A stretch of 64,000 bases of DNA from Arthonia radiata (Eukaryota > Ascomycota > Arthoniomycetes > Arthoniales > Arthoniaceae). A program made the translations under genes and the position numbers. This document shows, piece after piece, positions 34,656 through 44,986 of this stretch. The stretch spans positions 4,409,453 to 4,473,452 of the forward strand of contig PSQN01000017.1 of NCBI GenBank assembly GCA_002989075.1, read 5' to 3'. The notes beneath the pieces were generated by a model. The model ran no database searches, had not been told where the DNA came from, and was given only the letters and a program-made list of their open reading frames with translations. How positions within the stretch are numbered: position 1 is the stretch's first letter; each line of letters starts with the position of its first letter.

Positions 34656-35378
34656 ATGCCCAAATCCAAGCGCGCCCGCGTCGTCCACCTCTCCAAACTC
34701 CAAAAGAAAGGCAAGGAGCACACCCTCAAGCTCTTTGCTGACGTACAAACCGCCGTCGCCGCCAGCCGGTACACCTACGTCTTCGCTGTCGAGAACATGC
34801 GAAACACATACCTCAAAGACGTGCGCGCACGCTTTTCAGAAACCGGAGGCAGACTATTCTTCGCAAAGAGCAAGGTCATGGCAAAAGCGCTAGGGCGCAC
34901 CGCGGAAGAAGAATGCATGCTTGACAGCCACAAGCTAGCGCCGTATGTTAGCGGCGATGTGGGACTGCTGTGCACGAATCAGCCGCCGGAAAATGTGACG
35001 AGGTATTGTGATGAGTACAGCCAACTGGATTTCGCGCGGGCGGGCACAGCGGCGACGAGAACGTTTACGATACCCGAGGGTCAGGTGTACAGTCGTGGCG
35101 GTGAGGTGCCGAGAGAGCAGGATGAACCGGTGCCGCACAGTGTTGAGCCAGACCTGAGGAGGTGGGGTATGCCGACCAGACTAGACAAGGGCAAGGTGGT
35201 GCTGGATGGGGAGTATGAGGTCTGTCATGAGGGGCAGGAGCTGAATAGTCATCAGACGGCGCTGCTGAAAATGTTTGGGATCGCGATGGCTGAGTTTCGG
35301 GTAGTGGTGAGGGCGTGGTATGAGAGGGATGAAGCGAGAGTAGAAAAGGTGGCGGTGGAGGGCGCGATGGAGGAGTGA
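34656..35378 (+). CDS. MRT4: Mrt4, 60S ribosome assembly factor
   Basis: A single exon of 240 aa. It opens MPKSKRARVVHLSKLQKKGK and continues with the L10/P0-like domain: KLFADVQTAVAASRYTYVF, VENMRNTYLKDVR, LFFAKSKVMAKALGR, LAPYVSGDVGLLCTN. Then comes the Mrt4-specific C-terminus PHSVEPDLRRWGMPTRLDKG with NSHQTALLKMFGIAMAEFR. Mrt4 is the nucleolar paralogue of P0 that occupies the stalk site on pre-60S particles until Yvh1 releases it. The length agrees with yeast (236 aa). It ends with an acidic/basic tail. No intron is needed. Confidence 0.96.
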   Translation: MPKSKRARVVHLSKLQKKGKEHTLKLFADVQTAVAASRYTYVFAVENMRNTYLKDVRARFSETGGRLFFAKSKVMAKALGRTAEEECMLDSHKLAPYVSGDVGLLCTNQPPENVTRYCDEYSQLDFARAGTAATRTFTIPEGQVYSRGGEVPREQDEPVPHSVEPDLRRWGMPTRLDKGKVVLDGEYEVCHEGQELNSHQTALLKMFGIAMAEFRVVVRAWYERDEARVEKVAVEGAMEE

Positions 35379-35852
35379 CCGCCTCAAGGGCACCATCGCA
35401 AGAGCCATGAAGAAGATACCCAAGCAGGAGTGTTTCGAAAGGGAGCTATCACCCTGTGATCAGTAATCGCGACAGACAGCAGCGCAGGACGACAAGGACG
35501 GGCGTGCTTTGTCACGGCAACATCATCGTGTTCCAGTCTTTTGCGGAATAGGCATGGATGCAGCATCTGAGGAACATCTGAATCACTTGAAAACCTCCTG
35601 TATCTAGCGACGCCGCTAGCATATGCAACTTTTGAAAGGTATGTGACCGTCTCGCCTCAACGCCAAATGCTGCTTCCTCTCAATCCAGTCAAACATCCCT
35701 TCCCGTGCCGTCAAATGTTGTATGAATGGCACTTCGCTCCGTCTGAATCCTTCAAGCTCAATTGGACACGTGTGCTTGTCTGTGAATGCTCTTCTTGCTA
35801 ATGCTTTCATAGGCTTCTTTGCAGCAGAACAACAGCGCTCCTATCATTGCCT
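35379..35852. other. Convergent intergenic region
   Basis: Between the 3' ends of MRT4 and the beta-propeller gene. Nothing gene-like seen. Confidence 0.35.
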
Positions 35853-36854
35853 CTACATACCCAGATCAACCCTCGAAACTCCCTCCGTCCCCTCAACAGT
35901 CCCCTGGGCGCCTCCATTCGTCGTCACATACAAGCTCCGTCCATCTGAGTCCGACCGTCCAAACGCCACAGCAGTCGGCCCGACAAGCTCACTGCTGTTC
36001 GACCCCAGCGTTCCCGCAACCACCTCTTTCTCGCCCTCGGGCGAAACGCGGAATAAAACATCACTCGGACTGGCCACATACACATCTCCACACTCGTCAA
36101 CCACGAAGTCATCTGCTGACAGCTTATCTGCAATTAAGATTGGCTTCTCGCACGCGCTTACGAACCCATTCAGCCCGATGGGGACTTTGTACAAGCTCTG
36201 AGTCTCTGTGTTTGTGTAGTACAGGTCGCCATCGAAGATTTTGAGTCCGTTCACGCCCGTAGCCGTAGAGGTCGTGCCTTGACCGGCGAGCGTGGAGTCT
36301 CGGAACGCTTCCCTTACTTCTCCAGTGGTGACGTCGATGTGCCAGACCACACCGCGGAACGTGTCGGCAACGAGAACGAAGCGGTCTTGACCCGGGATAG
36401 ACGTCATGCCGTTCAGCAAAGCCCCTTGCGGCACATCCGCGACCTTCTCAATGGATGCAGGGGCTAATATTGTGCCGTTCGGCGCCGCAGCGAACGGACG
36501 CATGTCGATTTTCTGGATGCTAAGGGTGTCTGGGTACGTGGTATTCGGTTTCGTGATGGTGATGTTGCCAAGAGCGACGTAGAAGACGTCGAGCGTGAGC
36601 TCGTAGATGCCGGTGGCATGCTGGATGGCTGGAAAGTCGGCGACAAGGACAGGCGGTCGGATAGTGAGGGGGTCGACTTGGTAGACCTGGGCGGTCGGCG
36701 CTGAGGTCGTGGTGAGGATCTGGCCATTGGACCGGATGGCGAGATTCTCGAATTTCAGCGGTGGTAGGCGGGTTATATTGTGGACTGGTAGCTGAGCTGA
36801 AGCAGCTGGGGAGAGGAGGGCGAAAAGAACAAGAAGGAACGTTGTTGCGAACAT
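35853..36854 (-). CDS. Secreted SMP-30/gluconolactonase-like beta-propeller protein
   Basis: A single exon of 333 aa. A signal peptide (MFATTFLLVLFALLSPAASA) is followed by a six-bladed propeller pattern: PPLKFENLAIRSNGQILTT, HATGIYELTLDVFYVALG, LLNGMTSIPGQDRFVLVAD, FRGVVWHIDVTTGEV, TGVNGLKIFDGDLYYTNT, ADDFVVDECGDVYVASP, GPTAVAFGRS. It fits the fungal group annotated as SMP-30/strictosidine-synthase-like, which includes enzymes reported as hetero-Diels-Alderases as well as uncharacterised lactonase-like proteins. Metal ligands cannot be fixed by eye. Several N-glycosylation sites support secretion. No biosynthetic cluster surrounds it, so a role in secondary metabolism is only a possibility. 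Confidence 0.83.
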   Translation of the reverse strand: MFATTFLLVLFALLSPAASAQLPVHNITRLPPLKFENLAIRSNGQILTTTSAPTAQVYQVDPLTIRPPVLVADFPAIQHATGIYELTLDVFYVALGNITITKPNTTYPDTLSIQKIDMRPFAAAPNGTILAPASIEKVADVPQGALLNGMTSIPGQDRFVLVADTFRGVVWHIDVTTGEVREAFRDSTLAGQGTTSTATGVNGLKIFDGDLYYTNTETQSLYKVPIGLNGFVSACEKPILIADKLSADDFVVDECGDVYVASPSDVLFRVSPEGEKEVVAGTLGSNSSELVGPTAVAFGRSDSDGRSLYVTTNGGAQGTVEGTEGVSRVDLGM

Positions 36855-36932
36855 ATCGGTGCTTACGTCTGGAGGGGGTTTGGGTGTGGTAAGCTTTGGA
36901 AAGTGTTCGGAAGGGCATTGGGAATGCCGTCA

Positions 36933-36940
36933 TTTTTATA
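36933..36940 (-). promoter_or_regulatory. TATA-like box of the beta-propeller gene
   Basis: TATAAAAA on the minus strand, about 80 bp before the ATG at 36854. Confidence 0.5.
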
Positions 36941-38189
36941 CTCTACCTATCTTCTTCTGATAGTGCTATTCGTGTGGACTGGCGTTGAAGTCAGGAGATT
37001 TCACGGGCACACGGAGGACGAATGTCCGAGCCGTGTATAAGCAGCGCCACATACGAGATTGGATTACCTTCCTCCTTTACAAGCCGTTGGACGCGGCAAC
37101 GAGGCTGTGAATAACGTTTGGTGGATTTAAGCGATTGAAAATATAATGAATGGGCATTTGATATGAGGATTTTGACGGAGAATTAGTATACAGAAGCTGC
37201 GATTGTCCGCGGTTGGCATGTGCTCGAGCGTCGATGATACGAGCTCATGATCTTCTCTGCGGCGCTCCCTTCAATGACTACTGCTGGAGATTAGACGCTG
37301 GGTGTAGTTAGCATAGCATGCTATTATGTGCTGGCCGTCACTGATGAGATATTGCCTTCACCTTGCGTTTGGGTTCTCCAATGTCATGTCAGGCTACGTG
37401 GCGATGATGTGTAAGCGGCGTAAAACGGCTAGGTCAGTGCATCTGCAGGACAAGGAAGAGCTGTGCATGCGGTGTAGCCTCTGCTCCCTCATCATTACAG
37501 TGGTGGTGATGACTGCTTCCACAATGTAAAGCATTCCACAACTCCTATTGTGCCACGACGACCGCATCAAATAGACCTCGTCATCGTATTAGCATCGCAA
37601 ATGGGCCATTCGAACAGTGAAGCCTGCGCTGGACATGCTTTACATGCGGGTGTTGTAGATGGATTACTTGGTCAAAGTAATGCTAGTCGTCCCCGTAGCT
37701 GCACGGAGGGTCTGGAGCACGAGGTCAAGGCTTTGGGTGAATCAAACGCCAGGCTCACAACCGTAGCCTCACTGACATCTGTGCGACTGAAGAAGACTCA
37801 AAGATCTCAATATACACGCAGAAGCAGTGTCTCTGATGCAGATGAGACGAATGCGTACTTCATTGCGCCTAACCAAATTCGGGAGCGCCCAGCAACAGCC
37901 GAGGCTCATCCACTCATATAACGATCTTAGCAATATGGCTTTTCTAATCATCTCGTGGGGTATCGGAACATCAATTTGGCTTTCGAGAGCCGCGAGATTC
38001 TTGCATGACTTTGCTTAGGACTCCTGCAAGCCCTACGAATACGCATCCGAGACTACATGCCTAGTCAAGATGTGGAGTAAAGGCGTAATGGGGGCCATGG
38101 CATCATCGCTGAGCAAGGGTAAATGAGCTGATCATAAGACGTCGGACGTCCTCGAAATGAAATTTCATTGTTGCAAAATCTTCAACACC
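36941..38189. other. Divergent intergenic region
   Basis: Promoter space between two secreted-protein genes (beta-propeller on minus, alpha/beta hydrolase on plus). Short ORFs only, none with a domain or plausible start context. Confidence 0.4.
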
Positions 38190-39607
38190 ATGGCTAGTCA
38201 TCACAGCATCCTCGCATTGCTCCTCGCTGCATTCACGCTCATCTCAGCTGCCTCTCCTATACTCCAAGCGAGAGATGATAGCTCACCCAGCCTAGATGAC
38301 CCATCAGCACCCTGGATCGCTGGCCATACCTCGCCAGAAGCCAGCGCTAGACGTACTTACTTCTATGTAGGCGGCAAGTATGAGAATGCGACAGACGGCT
38401 CTGGAACCATCCGGACTGGCCAGATCTATGTCGAGCAGCTCGTCCCAGCGCAAGGGCCATGCCAGAAGTACCCAGTTGTCTTCTGGGCAGGCGCCGCACA
38501 GACAGGCACAAACTGGCTTAAGTAAGTGTCGATCAGCTTGATGGGGAATTGTTTCGAGCTTCGTTGGGACCTTGCAGACTAAGAGGCCGTTGCAGCACAC
38601 CTGATGGGCGACAAGGGTGGGGGTCATACTTCCTGGAGCAAGGCTATGTCATCGTCCGTTTTATCGCCAGAGCGCAGGGACGAAGCTGCTGAATCTGTAT
38701 TCCAGTATCTTGTCGACCAACCGCAACGTGGCCGTAGTCCGTGGGAGCTCTCACAAGGCTCAGTGACGTACTTCACAGTTGAGCAGCTCGAGTCGCAGTT
38801 CACAGCGCCGGAGGACTTCGATCTGTATCCTCTGTCGGTGTTTCATACCCAATGGCCTGGTGTGAGTTTCACAAGGACCTATTGCAACACAACAACACTG
38901 ACATGGCTTAGTCAGGAAGACAAGGCGATCCCGTCTTCGACCAGTTCTACGCCAGCCAAGTTCAGTACCAAGCGAATGCAGTAAGGCCTTGTCTCCGTGG
39001 TCACTCGCACGACTATTCTGAAATGCATTAGACCCTCTCTGAATCCCTCAACCGCGACGCCGGCATCGCGCTCTTCAAAGCCATCGGCCCAGCCATCCTA
39101 ATCACCCACTCTCAGGCCGGCGCGTACGGCTGGAGCATCGCTGACGCCGTTCCTGACCTCCTTGCCGGCGTTGTCGCCATCGAGCCTCAAGGCCCCCCCT
39201 TCCAGAACGCACTCGTGCAGGGCACTGGCCTGGCGCGACCGTATGGCATCACGCAGATTCCACTTACGTACGACCCGCCTGCGGTATCGCCTACGAGCCT
39301 TGTGCACGCAACCTTTCCCTCCGCAGGTGTCAACTTGACGAGCTGCAACCGCCAGGCGGAGCCTGCGAAGCAGCTTATGAATATTGCGAAGGTGCCTGTG
39401 ATGCTGTTGAGTAGTCAGGCGAGCTACCATTCGGCATATGACTACTGCACGGCGGCATATCTGGAGCAGGCCGGCGTGAGCGTGGATTTTGTGAGTCTGC
39501 CGGGGAAGGGGATACAGGGAAATGGGCATTTCCTGTTTCTGGAGAAGAACAACCTAGAGATTGCCGCGTTGGTTCAGCGATGGCTTGAGGGGCTAACAAA
39601 GCAATAG
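38190..39607 (+). CDS. Secreted alpha/beta hydrolase
   Basis: Five exons: 38190-38521, 38596-38653, 38706-38861, 38912-38980, 39032-39607, giving 396 aa. The ATG at 38190 gives a clean signal peptide ([20 protein letters not shown]); an in-frame ATG at 38157 would add 11 residues. The splices restore [35 protein letters not shown] and [19 protein letters not shown]. The nucleophile elbow is THSQAG and the catalytic His is likely in GNGHFLF near the C-terminus; the acid probably lies around [10 protein letters not shown]. This matches a common fungal secreted hydrolase group with the DQPQRGRS signature whose substrates are not defined. Probably extracellular esterase-like. Confidence 0.88.
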
Positions 39608-40686
39608 GCTCACGCCTGACATGTACCGAACAGTCCCGTATGACTGAAGACAATAACAGTGCACCCCGATGATGGTGAGCAGCGGCGTGGCGTTTTCAAA
39701 GCTCGTCTAAGCATGTACGTGCGGGATAAGATTCGCAAACCTGCTGAAACTCAATGTTTGAAAGCATCATCCCTTAAGCCATCGGCTCAGAAGAATGGCA
39801 TTCTGTTCTGTGCCTTCTGTAGTTGATCGAGTGTAACCGTCAGATTGTGTGGATTCCTGTCGATGCCTTCACAGACGCAAGCAAAACTCCGGCGGCGATT
39901 TTCTAGAAGACAGTCATTGTCTTTAGACACAACAGTTCTGCACACTACACACAATGCTGAAATTGCGGCTGAGGGGCTGTAATCCAGCATCTCCTTACGA
40001 ACACAGCAACTCATAGGATCTCCAGCCTCTGCAAACTCGTTCAATATCCCAACGCCATCGTGCTGCGCTTCATCATCATGGATCAAAGCACGTCTGAAGC
40101 ATGGCTGAGAGTCGCTAAACTGGGTACGCAGGCTGTCAGCACGCATCTCAGGCCACGATGCTGGCGTCCCCTTCTAAACCACGATCTGGAGGTGCTCAGC
40201 TTTCAGGATTCGGTAATGATAGAGCGGATAGAGCGGTATCCTTTGTCTTAATGGATATGCTGAGGTGTTCGCTGCCCACTCATCGGTGTTTAGCTAATGG
40301 GCCTTGAGCTGCCCGGGTTTGAACTAGAGGTGCTGTATACATTATCAAGCCGCGACGATCGCATGAGATGAAGGATTAGAGGGGCTGCGCTGATGCATGC
40401 TTTGGCATACTTGACTGCCAACGAGCTTGCCACTGTAGCAAGGGCGCTGCATCGATGGTGACGGTAATATTTATTATTGAATCAACGGATCACGCGGGCT
40501 TCAAATTCGCTGGCACAGCAGAACTGAAAAGTCCCAATTTTCCAGAGAGCCCCTCGTCGCCTTCTCTTGCCGACAGCTGCTATACGCAAGTTCGCGTACT
40601 GCAGTGAAAATCAAGATCCGCACGAGAATATTCATGTGCAGCGAAGTGCCAAGACCGACCACCACTGGCCTCCAGGCCTATCTTCC
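39608..40686. other. Gene-poor spacer
   Basis: No supported gene. A minus-strand ORF at 39787-40146 (119 codons) has five cysteines, but no domain or signal peptide, and I leave it out. Confidence 0.35.
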
Positions 40687-40780
40687 CATGCACACCCACA
40701 ACAATTATGTGCTTAACTTCCTGGCCTGCGCCCCCGCCCAAATTTCGCTGAATATCACGAATGCGAAGTCAAATCCTCTG
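40687..40780. repeat. Degenerate tandem repeat, unit 1
   Basis: First of three related units 209 and 221 bp apart. Its core (catgcac...acaattatgt...cctggcctgcgcccccgcccaaatttcgctgaa, with gaps) matches units 2 and 3. On the minus strand the shared core can be read as IFSEIWAGAQAR. Confidence 0.7.
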
Positions 40781-40895
40781 TACCGTAGACGTTACAGCAT
40801 CTCCAGCGACTTTCTCGTTCTCTTAACCACAAGACACGCTACACACTAGTCCCCGTTTTTAGCGTATACCCGCACACTGACCATCAGACCATAGA

Positions 40896-40995
40896 CATGC
40901 AACTCCGCGCACACGCAGCAATTAATTATGTACTTACCTCCCTGGCATGCGCTCCCACCCAAATTTCTCTCAAAAGCTCGAAAATGACATTCTTC
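40896..40995. repeat. Degenerate tandem repeat, unit 2
   Basis: Second unit. The minus strand reads FELLREIWVGAHARE followed directly by GTAAGT, a consensus splice donor, which suggests that the repeat derives from an exon end. Similarity to unit 3 extends upstream (cagaccata...catgcaactccgc) and downstream (ctcagcg), so the full unit is about 215-220 bp. Confidence 0.75.
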
Positions 40996-41116
40996 AAGCC
41001 TCAGCGCTGCTGTATCGTCCATACTCTCGACTTTGTCTGATAAGTGTGCTAGCGTGGGACTAAGAGTTAGCGCGCGCTTCTGGCGCTTACTGATGCACAG
41101 ACCATATCCCCTCAAA

Positions 41117-41215
41117 CATGCAACTCCGCACACACGCGGGAATTAAATATATGCCTACTGCTCTGGCATCCGCTCCCACCCAGATTTCGCTGAAAGGCTC
41201 GAACATGAGGGTTTA
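41117..41215. repeat. Degenerate tandem repeat, unit 3
   Basis: Third unit. The minus strand reads FEPFSEIWVGADARA; the donor-like GT of unit 2 is changed to gtaggc. Divergence from unit 2 is roughly one base in five by eye. Confidence 0.75.
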
Positions 41216-41710
41216 GAGATCTCAGCGTTGATGTGGCAGGTGTGAGAGGGGTTTTGCGGACTAAGAGGCCGCGCCAAGCCGCTATTGTTAGTTTCTTGTT
41301 AGCGTGGATATGGTCGGGAGGCAGCGTGGTGGCTTGCGAAATGATGGAGTGGCTGTGAAGGGTGTGTGAAAGATGTGTGAAGGGCGTGCGGTGGTGTGTT
41401 GTGTGCTGCTACTTGCACAATGGATGGATAGACATGATGTCGAATGCTAGTCTGGTTGCTGTAGAATGTAAGTACATTGGAGTTCGCATGGACGGAGGGA
41501 GATTTTTAATGTAAAGGCCCAAGGCGGTGTATTGCACAAGTACAGAAGCGTATACAGATGGCAACTATAGACTAATAGGATGTTGGGAAAGATCATACTG
41601 CGTACATGTACTTGAAGCGCATGCACTTCCTCGCCCATGCCTGGGCTCAGAATCCCTTAGTCCACCTCCAACGCCGAAACCCACGGGGCCCTTCTCAACC
41701 CACCATTTCC
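41216..41710. other. Intergenic, G/T-rich
   Basis: Plus strand is G/T-rich around 41300-41410 (gtgtgaaagatgtgtgaagg). No gene seen. It forms the 3' flank of the small secreted protein. Confidence 0.35.
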
Positions 41711-42072
41711 TCACAAAACAACAGACGACGTAGCCCTCGCCTTGAACGTCTCCAAGCTGGTTGCAAACTTCATGCATCCCGGATTATTCTGCACATCAGG
41801 CCTGCACCCGTGATTCGGGAGACACTTCTTTTTCCAGACGGTCTTTGAGGAGTCTTGTTCGCTGGGTTGACATTGCATCTGCCTTCTATTAGCCTTTGAC
41901 AGTCTGGCAGTGGTTGAAGTCACGGAAGACATACGGGTGAGTAGAATGAGTCGTCGCAGCAGCGTTGCCCGAGCTTGCTGCAGGGTTTGCCTTCCAATTG
42001 CCGGCCTGCGCTGCAGTCCCGGGCTTGGGTGATGGTGAGGAGGGTTGAAAGAAGGAGGCTAAGGGTACGCAT
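41711..42072 (-). CDS. Small secreted cysteine-rich protein (effector-like)
   Basis: Exons 42072-41935 and 41878-41711 give 101 aa with a 56-nt intron that has a GCTAAT branch site; an alternative acceptor at 41893 would add five residues in frame. The signal peptide MRTLSLLLSTLLTITQA is followed by a mature protein with eight cysteines: DCSAG, KPCSKLG, RCCDDS in exon 1, and CQPSEQD, KKCLPN, GCRPD, GCMKF in exon 2. The even number and the CC pair suggest a disulphide-knotted extracellular protein. Such proteins are commonly candidate effectors or surface-active proteins, but nothing here shows a target or toxicity. A strong TATA box lies about 110 bp upstream, consistent with inducible expression. 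Confidence 0.72.
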
Positions 42073-42182
42073 GATGGCGGTGAGGATGTTGACGTTGATT
42101 GGGCGTGGATATGCTTGCAGGATCGCGCTTGGGTATGATAGGTTGATGAGTTGATTTGCTCTTTCACGAACAGCGGCGTAGC

Positions 42183-42191
42183 TTTATATAA
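42183..42191 (-). promoter_or_regulatory. TATA box of the small secreted protein
   Basis: The minus strand reads CTTATATAAAGC around this point, about 110 bp before the ATG at 42072. Confidence 0.55.
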
Positions 42192-42320
42192 GCATGTCTT
42201 GAGCAGCCGCGTGCACTTGTGGTCGCTCGCTATGCCGCGTCCATGTGTCCATCCAAACAGGCTGCGTGCAGAAGCAGATGGCCGAGGGCGCTCGGTATCA
42301 CAAATCTCTGACGATCCATC

Positions 42321-42538
42321 ATGCGGCTGTCGCCAAAGCACGTTTCGAAAAGCGTCGTTGTGAGCCGTGATGAAGAGCATTCGCAGCGACGGGTAGGTAT
42401 GAGTTGGGCTTTGAGGGTTCAAAAGCAGGACGGCGCCGGCTTTTCAAGGCTTATGACTGTGTCTAGGAGGCTCCTCGGGAGGGCTGCTCCGGCTCAAAGT
42501 TGCTTCGCTTGATGACGGGCATACAGACGAAGACACAG
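42321..42538. repeat. Tandem duplication, copy 1 (218 bp)
   Basis: Begins atgcggctgtcgcc and runs directly into copy 2. Long identical blocks are shared (for example gtgatgaagagcattcg and gagttgggctttgagggttca). No repeat of this kind was found elsewhere in the window. Confidence 0.88.
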
Positions 42539-42755
42539 ATGCGGCTATCGCTAGATCACGTTTCGAAAAGCGTCGTTCTGAGCCGTGATGAAGAGCATTC
42601 GTAGCGGCGGGTATGAATGAGTTGGGCTTTGAGGGTTCATAATTAGGACGGCGCCGGCTTTTCATGGCTCGCAAACGGGTTCGCAAGGCCTTTCGGAAGG
42701 GCTGCTGCGGCTCGAAGCTGCTTCGCTTGATGACGGGCAAATATACAAAGACGTT
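42539..42755. repeat. Tandem duplication, copy 2
   Basis: Begins atgcggctatcgct. It is head-to-tail with copy 1, with point changes and a few small indels. It ends about 125 bp before the GNAT-like gene. Confidence 0.88.
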
Positions 42756-42880
42756 GGATCCGCTCCATACCGATGCCAGTGTCTATAAGACTGCCAGCGT
42801 GGACTCAAGTATGGTGTCGCAGAATCGCAACAGGCTCACATCCTCACTACGAACCCACACCACGATCAACTGGCCCTACC

Positions 42881-43540
42881 ATGTCTCAACTAAAAGGAGA
42901 AAGCCTCGTGAATATTGTGCCACTAGACCCGAGCACGGACGAGATGGACCAAACCACAGACCTCTTGGACACACTTAGCGTGTCCTCGCAACCACCGGAC
43001 CCGGATGAGGCGGAACCTCCGCTCGATGCAACAGATATGTTGTAGAAGTTCTTCACAACATTCCCCAAAGGCGACGAGAAGCGAAACCGGGCCTTCAAGG
43101 CCGTGCTCAGACAAGACTACGAGGGCGCGAGACCACGTCGTGTCCATAAGAAGGGTGACGTTGTTGGTGCCATCTTCTGGATCCCGCCGAACGGAATGTT
43201 CATAGAACACGGCCCTGTCGAATATTGGCGTAGGTTATCAATTACTTTGAGGTGCGGACAATACCAGTTGTTGATCATACTGACTGAACACGCAGGCCTC
43301 TTCATTGCTGTGGTTGACCATGAGTGGCAGCACAAGGGAGTGGGTAAGATGCTTGTGGAGACTTCTATCCAAGTCTTGAACGAAGATATGAAGAAGAAGG
43401 GATTTGTCTATATTCCTCAACCTGACGAGCCGGGATTTTATGCAAACGTGAGTTTCATGAAGTGGCAAGATGCAAGCGACGAAATCAGAGATCACTTCAG
43501 TAAGGAGGATGGTGATCGTGGTATGATCAGGGTGGTGTAA
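42881..43540 (+). CDS. GNAT-like acetyltransferase, structure doubtful
   Basis: Without splicing, the frame from ATG 42881 meets a TAG at 43043-43045 and then continues, in the same frame, into a GNAT-like domain. The TAG can be the end of an intron (42980-43045, donor GTGTCC, weak). A second intron, 43230-43295, has a good ACTGAC branch and GCAG acceptor. The model 42881-42979, 43046-43229, 43296-43540 gives 175 aa. Motifs: NIVPLDPSTDEMDQ (start of the fold), DVVGAIFWIPP (beta 4), LFIAVVDHEWQHKGVGKMLV (acetyl-CoA loop, Q/RxxGxG-like with QHKGVG), then FYANVSFMKW resembling the F-Y-x-x-x-x-F strand. Either a divergent gene with two 66-nt introns or an early pseudogene. Substrate unknown. Confidence 0.55.
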
Positions 43541-43744
43541 AGCCAGCTTATACGCTGCGTCAAATACTTTCCGACCGACGAATCAACGCGGTTTCATATC
43601 TTGGCTCGAGGACAATGGGCGCGAATGCGCTGCAAAGTAGTAACGCTTCGTGTACTGTGTTGAACGTGCTGCGTGCCTCAGGTTGACATTAGCCAACGCT
43701 CTCCTTCCGAAAGGCTGCGGGCTCGTCTTCAATTTAAGTAAGAC

Positions 43745-44986
43745 TCAAGCGAAAGCCGGATGCTCCCTCTCGCCAACAGTGTAAGCCGTCGGCGCCTTCT
43801 TCGGCATGTGATAAGTAACAGGTCGCTCAGCAGGGTCTTCCAACAGGGCTGCAGCGCCGTCTGGCAAGCTAAATTGCCGATCGCCGTTCTCCTCTGCCTG
43901 CTTCTCCTTGACGAGTTCACGCTTGCGCAGACGGAAGTGCGTGAATCTGCGCGGGATATAGGAGCCTGGATGGAAGACGAGGAAGAGGATGCAGACGGCT
44001 GAAGAGGTCAGTATGTGGTTTAATCTTGGGAAGATTGAGGGAGGCAATACCGAAGACAGGCACACCATCGAAGACCCAGAAGACCCATTCGTGGTCGGGA
44101 AGATAGCCTGAAACGCCTGACTGGGTCGCAGATGCGAGACTGAAGGCTTCAATGATGCCGAGTACAGTGCGGAGCTGCTGTGTCAGCAAGAGGATATGAG
44201 GGAGGTAACGTGCATCACTTACCAAGAGCAGGACGTTGGCCACCATAATCCCGGTCAGTAATCTCCGCCACTCCGGGTTGACATTAGGCTGCGTCTTCCA
44301 GGTTGTGAGCGAAGTCCAGTGTTTGCTTCTCACTGCGAACATGCCACAGATGGCCACAAAGGTGACGAGTATGATCGCTTGGAAGACCAGACCGTATGCC
44401 ATAGTGCGAGATGTAGCGAGCTTGACCGGCGCATCGTTGACGTTCAGATACGATGCTGACCCAAGTATGGCTACCAAAAGCGCCAGAAAGTCCAGAGCGA
44501 CGAAGACGAGAGCGCACCATCGTGGTGGAACAAGTGTTGAGCGCCAGTTCAGCTTCGAAGCCGGCGTAATGAACCAGACCAAGCGGCCGAACGTCATGTG
44601 AATGCCCGCGGCCACGATTGAAGGTGCCCAGCTGGAGACTATCAGAGGTGTGCACGTAGCGTTCCGTCTGTCGGAGGCACTCACCATAGTGCCACGAAGC
44701 CAGTCCCGACCTGTTCACCCGCTGGTATGCGAAGAAGCATACCGAGTATCTCCAGACACATTCCCAAGATGAGAAGAACGAAGAAGTACGACCTGCGTTT
44801 GAAGTAGAAGAAGACGTGAACAATCAGTATTGAGAGCAATAGAATGACGGCGGTGGCTGCGACAGCTGTGTTGGGTGTGTAGCCGTAAGGCCACGTTGAG
44901 ACTGCAGAGATGCTTGTTAGCGAGGTCTTACTTGATTACGAATTGACAGAGCTCTCGGAACGCTTACCAGCTTTCTCGCTTGCCAT
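43745..44986 (-). CDS. RTA1-like lipid-translocating exporter family protein
   Basis: Five exons: 44986-44968, 44901-44685, 44631-44223, 44174-44051, 43998-43745, giving 340 aa, all phases consistent. The first exon codes for only six residues. Seven membrane helices are visible: AVILLLSILIVHVFFYF, FVLLILGMCLEILGM, the APSIVAAGIHMTFGRLV segment, WCALVFVALDFLALLV, AYGLVFQAIILVTFVAI, ILVANVLLL-like and EWVFWVFDGVPVFAVCILF. PDHEWVFWVFD and GRLVWFI are RTA1 hallmarks. A polar, charged C-terminus of about 70 residues is cytosolic. The family (yeast Rta1, Rsb1, Pug1) is linked to resistance to lipophilic compounds and sphingoid-base export; substrate here is unknown. Confidence 0.92.
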
